Part shown: positions 60,728 to 64,000 of the stretch, piece by piece | Layout: the number at the start of each line of letters is the position of its first letter | Numbering within the stretch: position 1 is the stretch's first letter | Source: DATMNI01 sp035570275 | Lineage (GTDB): Bacteria > Acidobacteriota > Terriglobia > Bryobacterales > Bryobacteraceae | Direction of reading: 5' to 3' | Assembly: GCA_035570275.1 (NCBI GenBank) | Contig: DATMNI010000100.1 | Span: 8,307-72,306 of the forward strand | DNA length: 64,000 nt | The notes under the pieces: model-generated | Databases searched by the model: none | Seen by the model: only the letters and a program-made list of their open reading frames with translations | Told to the model about the DNA's origin: nothing | Made by a program: the position numbers and the translations under genes

Positions 60728-63700
60728 GTGCGTACCTTTGGTTTTGCGCTACTTCTGTTCGCGCCCGCTTCTCTGCTCTCCGGCGCCGAGCGGATGGTCG
60801 AATTCAACCGCGACATTCGGCCCATCCTTTCCGATAAGTGCCTCTCTTGCCATGGGATTGATGCGACGGCCAAGAAGATCCCACTGCGCCTCGACAGCGA
60901 AGCGGCGGCGAAGGCCGATCTGGGGGGGCGGCGCGCCATCGTCGAGGGCGACCCGGTTGCAAGCCAGATGGTGAAGCGGATCACGGCGGAGAGCAAGGCA
61001 GTGCGCATGCCGCCGGTGTACTCCGGGCTGAAGCTGACCGATGGCGAGATTGAAACGCTGCGCACGTGGATCGCGCAGGGCGCCAGGTGGCAGAAGCATT
61101 GGGCCTTCATTCCTCCCGTGCGCCCGGAACTTCCAGCGGTTAAGACACAAGGCTGGGTGCGGAATCCGATCGACGCATTTGTGCTGGCCCGGCTCGAACG
61201 CGAGGGGTTGACGCCGTCTCCGGAGGCTGACAGGGAAACGCTGCTGCGGCGGGTCTCGCTCGATTTGACCGGCTTGCCGCAAACCGTCGGCGAGATGGAT
61301 GCGTTCGCCAATGACCGGTCGGCGGGAGCTTATGAAAAAGTTGTCGACCGGCTGCTGGCTTCGCCGCGATACGGTGAGCGGATGGCGGAGCGATGGCTCG
61401 ACGCGGCGCGGTACGCCGATACGAACGGGTATCAGTTCGACGGCGAGCGGGTGATGTGGCGCTGGCGGGATTGGGTGATCGATGCCTTTAATCGCAATCA
61501 GCGCTTCGATCAGTTTGCACTGGAGCAAATTGCCGGCGATTTGCTGCCGAATGCCACGCTCGATCAGAAGATCGCGACCGGGTTCAACCGGAATCATCGC
61601 GCCAACACGGAAGACGGCATCATTCCCGAGGAGTACGCGGTGGAGTATGTGGTCGATCGGGTGGAGACTACGTCCACCGTGTTTCTGGGCGTAACTCTCG
61701 GCTGCGCGCGATGCCACAACCACAAGTACGATCCGTTTACACAGAAGGAGTTTTACCAGGTGTTCGCGTACTTCAACAACGTGCCGGAGATGGGGCGCGC
61801 CATGAAGTATGGGAATTCACCACCGCTCATTCCAGCGCCCACGGCGGATCAGCAGGCTGCACTGGCGGCGCTGGAGCACAAGATCCACAAGGTGGAGGAC
61901 GGGCTTCCCAAGACGGAGCCGAAGTGGGAAGCGCCTGCCGGGAAGGTTTACTGGACGCCGTCCACCGATCTGAAGGCGTCGTTTCCGCTGGATTCGGCGG
62001 ACGAATTGAAGATGGCCGGCGGGACTGTGACGTTCGGGCCGGGGCGGATCGGGAACGCTGCCACGTTTGACGGCAAGGGATATCTCGACGCCGGGACGGC
62101 CGGCGATTTCGATATCGAAGACCGGTTTTCGCTGGCGGCCTGGGTGTACTCGGACGACACGCCGAATGGGGCGGTAGTCACCAAGATGGTGGATACTGCC
62201 AAGGGCAAGGGCTACGGCGTATATCTGAACAACGGCAAAGTGGACGTTCACGTGACCAGCGTTTGGGAGGACGATGCCATCCGGCTGGAGACGGACGAGG
62301 CGCTTGCCGCGAAGCGGTGGTATCAGCTCACGGTAACGTACGACGGGTCGCGAATGGCAGCGGGGGTGCACGTTTATATCGATGCCAGGCAGGCGGAATT
62401 CAAGGTGGATCAGGATACGCTGTACCGTCCGTTCCGCAATGCCGGCAAGTCGTTCTCGGTGCCGTTCCGGCTGGGCGGCGGCGGCGGGCCGGAGCGGCGG
62501 TTCCGCGGCAGCATCGACGATGTGCGGGTTTATTCGCGCGTGCTGGACGCGCAGGAGATCGCTGCACTGGCTCTGGGGGAATCGGTTGAAGAGATTGCGG
62601 CCAAGCCGCAGGCGGCGCGCAGCGAGATCGAACGGCTGCAACTTCGCTGGTACTACCTGGAGCACATGGCGCCGCCGGATTTGCAGCAAACCTGGAAGGG
62701 GCTGATAGCGCTGCAGCAGGAGAAAGACAGGCTGGAGCGCAGGTTTCCAACCGTGATGGTGATGGCTGAGCGGCCGGTACGAAACCCGACGTTCGTGCTG
62801 GCTCGCGGCGCATATGACAAGCCTGGCGAGAAGGTGGAGCCTGGAGTGCCGGCGGTGCTCTCGCCGGGCGGGGCTCCCGGTCTATCAAACAGTCCACCTA
62901 ACGGTCCAGCCAACAGTCCACCGAACCGGCTGGGATTTGCCAGGTGGATGACGGATCCATCGAATCCCTTGATGGCGCGGGTGACGATGAACCGGTTCTG
63001 GGAGATGTATTTCGGAACGGGAATCGTCAAGACCGTCGAAGATTTCGGCGTGCAGGGCGAGTGGCCAAGCCATCCGGAGTTGCTCGATTGGCTGGCGACG
63101 GAATTCATTGGCTCGGGCTGGGATGTGAAGGCGATGCTGAAGCTGATAGTGACCAGCGCGGCGTACCGGCAGTCGTCAAAAGTGTCGCCGGAACTTCAGC
63201 AGCGTGACCCGGAGAACCGGCTGTTGGCGCGGGGGGCGCGCTTCCGGCTGCCTGCGGAGATGGTGCGGGATCAGGCGCTGGCGGTGTCGGGGCTGTTGGT
63301 GGAGAAGGTGGGCGGGCCTTCGGTGAAGCCGTATCAGCCGGCTGGGTTATGGAAGGATCTGGTGATGCAGGATATGCAGTACGTGGAGAGCAAGGGGGAC
63401 GACCTGCATCGGCGCAGTCTGTATACGTTCTGGAAGAGGACGATCGCGCCGCCGATGATGTTGAATTTCGATTCGGCGAATCGCGAGGCGTGCGTAGTGC
63501 GCGAGTCGCGGACGAATACGCCGCTGCAGGCGCTCGACCTGATGAACGATGTGCAGTTCCTCGAAGCCGCCCGGCTGATTGGGCAGCGGATGATGAAGGA
63601 GGGCGGCAACTCGGCGGATGCGCGTTTGCGGTATGGGTTCCGACTGGTGACGGGGCGCAGGTCCGCGGCGTCGGAGGCGGACATTTTGCAGGAGAGCCTG

Positions 63701-63865
63701 CGGTATCATCTGGATTATTTTTCGGATAAGAAAGACGAGATCCGGGAGTTTTTGGAGCAGGGCGAGGCGCGGACCGATCCGGGGTTGGATCAGCGGGAAC
63801 TGGCGGCTTACACATCGGTTGCCAGTTTGCTCTTGAACATGGATGAGACGGTGACCAGACAGTGA
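60728..63865 (+). CDS. PSD1-type protein: cytochrome-like, DUF1549, LamG and DUF1553 domains
   Basis: A 1045-residue secreted protein of the kind common in planctomycetes and acidobacteria. After a signal peptide comes a cytochrome-c-like domain with CLSCH (residues ~38-42), then DUF1549 (PIDAFVLARLEREGLTPS, ERWLDAARYADTNGYQFDGE and CARCHNHKYDPFTQKEFYQV). A LamG/concanavalin-like domain is inserted at about 415-620 (AATFDGKGYLDAGTAGDFDI, RFRGSIDDVRVYSRVLDAQE). DUF1553 follows at ~735-1040 (VTMNRFWEMYFGTGIVKTVE, HPELLDWLATEFIGSGWDVK, RESRTNTPLQALDLMND). Function is not established; the pairing with DUF1501 downstream suggests polysaccharide or sulfated-substrate breakdown. Start GTG 60728 is set by the signal peptide and AAGGGA. 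Confidence 0.92.
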   Translation: MRTFGFALLLFAPASLLSGAERMVEFNRDIRPILSDKCLSCHGIDATAKKIPLRLDSEAAAKADLGGRRAIVEGDPVASQMVKRITAESKAVRMPPVYSGLKLTDGEIETLRTWIAQGARWQKHWAFIPPVRPELPAVKTQGWVRNPIDAFVLARLEREGLTPSPEADRETLLRRVSLDLTGLPQTVGEMDAFANDRSAGAYEKVVDRLLASPRYGERMAERWLDAARYADTNGYQFDGERVMWRWRDWVIDAFNRNQRFDQFALEQIAGDLLPNATLDQKIATGFNRNHRANTEDGIIPEEYAVEYVVDRVETTSTVFLGVTLGCARCHNHKYDPFTQKEFYQVFAYFNNVPEMGRAMKYGNSPPLIPAPTADQQAALAALEHKIHKVEDGLPKTEPKWEAPAGKVYWTPSTDLKASFPLDSADELKMAGGTVTFGPGRIGNAATFDGKGYLDAGTAGDFDIEDRFSLAAWVYSDDTPNGAVVTKMVDTAKGKGYGVYLNNGKVDVHVTSVWEDDAIRLETDEALAAKRWYQLTVTYDGSRMAAGVHVYIDARQAEFKVDQDTLYRPFRNAGKSFSVPFRLGGGGGPERRFRGSIDDVRVYSRVLDAQEIAALALGESVEEIAAKPQAARSEIERLQLRWYYLEHMAPPDLQQTWKGLIALQQEKDRLERRFPTVMVMAERPVRNPTFVLARGAYDKPGEKVEPGVPAVLSPGGAPGLSNSPPNGPANSPPNRLGFARWMTDPSNPLMARVTMNRFWEMYFGTGIVKTVEDFGVQGEWPSHPELLDWLATEFIGSGWDVKAMLKLIVTSAAYRQSSKVSPELQQRDPENRLLARGARFRLPAEMVRDQALAVSGLLVEKVGGPSVKPYQPAGLWKDLVMQDMQYVESKGDDLHRRSLYTFWKRTIAPPMMLNFDSANREACVVRESRTNTPLQALDLMNDVQFLEAARLIGQRMMKEGGNSADARLRYGFRLVTGRRSAASEADILQESLRYHLDYFSDKKDEIREFLEQGEARTDPGLDQRELAAYTSVASLLLNMDETVTRQ

Positions 63866-63905
63866 CAGGGCAGGCAATGACCCGGCAGGCAATGACAGGT
63901 AGACA

Positions 63906-64000
63906 ATGACACGGCGCAGCTTTTTTAACGTTTCGAGCGGTGGGATCGGGACGGCCGCGCTCGCGTCGCTGCTTGACGCCGATACCAAAGTGACTGGGGG
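63906..64000 (+). CDS. DUF1501 protein (3' partial)
   Basis: The first 31 codons of a gene running off the window: MTRRSFFNVSSGGIGTAALA followed by SLLDADTK. A twin-arginine-like start and this spacing behind a DUF1549/DUF1553 gene are typical of DUF1501 (sulfatase-like fold) proteins, which are almost always the next gene. It begins 40 bases after the preceding stop. Confidence 0.75.
   Translation, partial: MTRRSFFNVSSGGIGTAALASLLDADTKVTG

Overview
The window looks like part of a chromosome from a large-genome soil acidobacterium, closest in style to the Bryobacterales/Solibacter group. Evidence for this: an orphan MacB/FtsX-type permease of the acidobacterial duplicated kind (42639-45098), an Oar-like TonB-dependent receptor with a carboxypeptidase-regulatory domain, a cytochrome-type DUF1549/DUF1553 protein followed by a DUF1501 gene, BNR-repeat and S9/M16 secreted hydrolases, high GC, and many intergenic palindromic repeats. 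The assignment rests on recognised gene content, not on a database search.

Layout. 1-11997: a partial serine beta-lactamase-like protein, a secreted S9 peptidase, a 1582-residue DUF4011/SF1 helicase/Vsr-like protein that resembles the Hhe antiphage system, and an orphan RND efflux pump. 12000-15500: a decayed zincin-like gene with a small downstream gene, a small membrane protein, a HicA remnant, an AtoE-type short-chain fatty acid transporter and a tiny flagellar-rod-like gene. 15579-23690: M16 peptidase, alpha/beta hydrolase, a ParDE remnant, a hypothetical gene with operator-like palindromes, and a second beta-lactamase-like protein whose domains are in permuted order relative to the first gene. 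23714-27849: a minus-strand three-gene operon (ferritin-like/DUF362 fusion carrying a single-base frameshift, CrtI-like FAD enzyme, epoxide-hydrolase-like enzyme). 28134-34972: uvrC, a TPR lipoprotein-like gene, a BNR-repeat protein, then decayed DUF433/DUF5615 and VapC toxin-antitoxin genes.

35343-41500 is the replication-origin neighbourhood: dnaA, dnaN, gyrB and rsmI all on the minus strand, with DnaA-box-like sites both between dnaN and dnaA and upstream of dnaA. A tRNA-Gly(GCC) and a secreted protein follow. 42639-55700 holds the orphan permease, a PIN-toxin remnant, a tail-fibre-like repeat protein, a group cutA / HAD phosphatase / histidine-kinase-like protein lacking both phospho-acceptor residues, an FtsB-like gene, a membrane/TPR fusion and a truncated MntA/HepT pair. 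55802-64000 is a plus-strand nutrient-utilisation locus: Oar-like receptor, Tat-exported TIM-barrel-like protein, DUF1549/LamG/DUF1553 protein and the start of a DUF1501 gene.

Three window-wide patterns stand out. First, two families of intergenic hairpin repeats sit at gene ends (five and four loci); one shows compensatory base changes in its stems. Second, at least six toxin-antitoxin modules are truncated or frameshifted. Third, several genes have a TATAAT-like hexamer close enough to the start codon to imply leaderless or very short-leader transcripts. The strongest defence-related gene is the Hhe-like helicase-nuclease; the most unusual undescribed unit is the ferritin-like/DUF362 operon.
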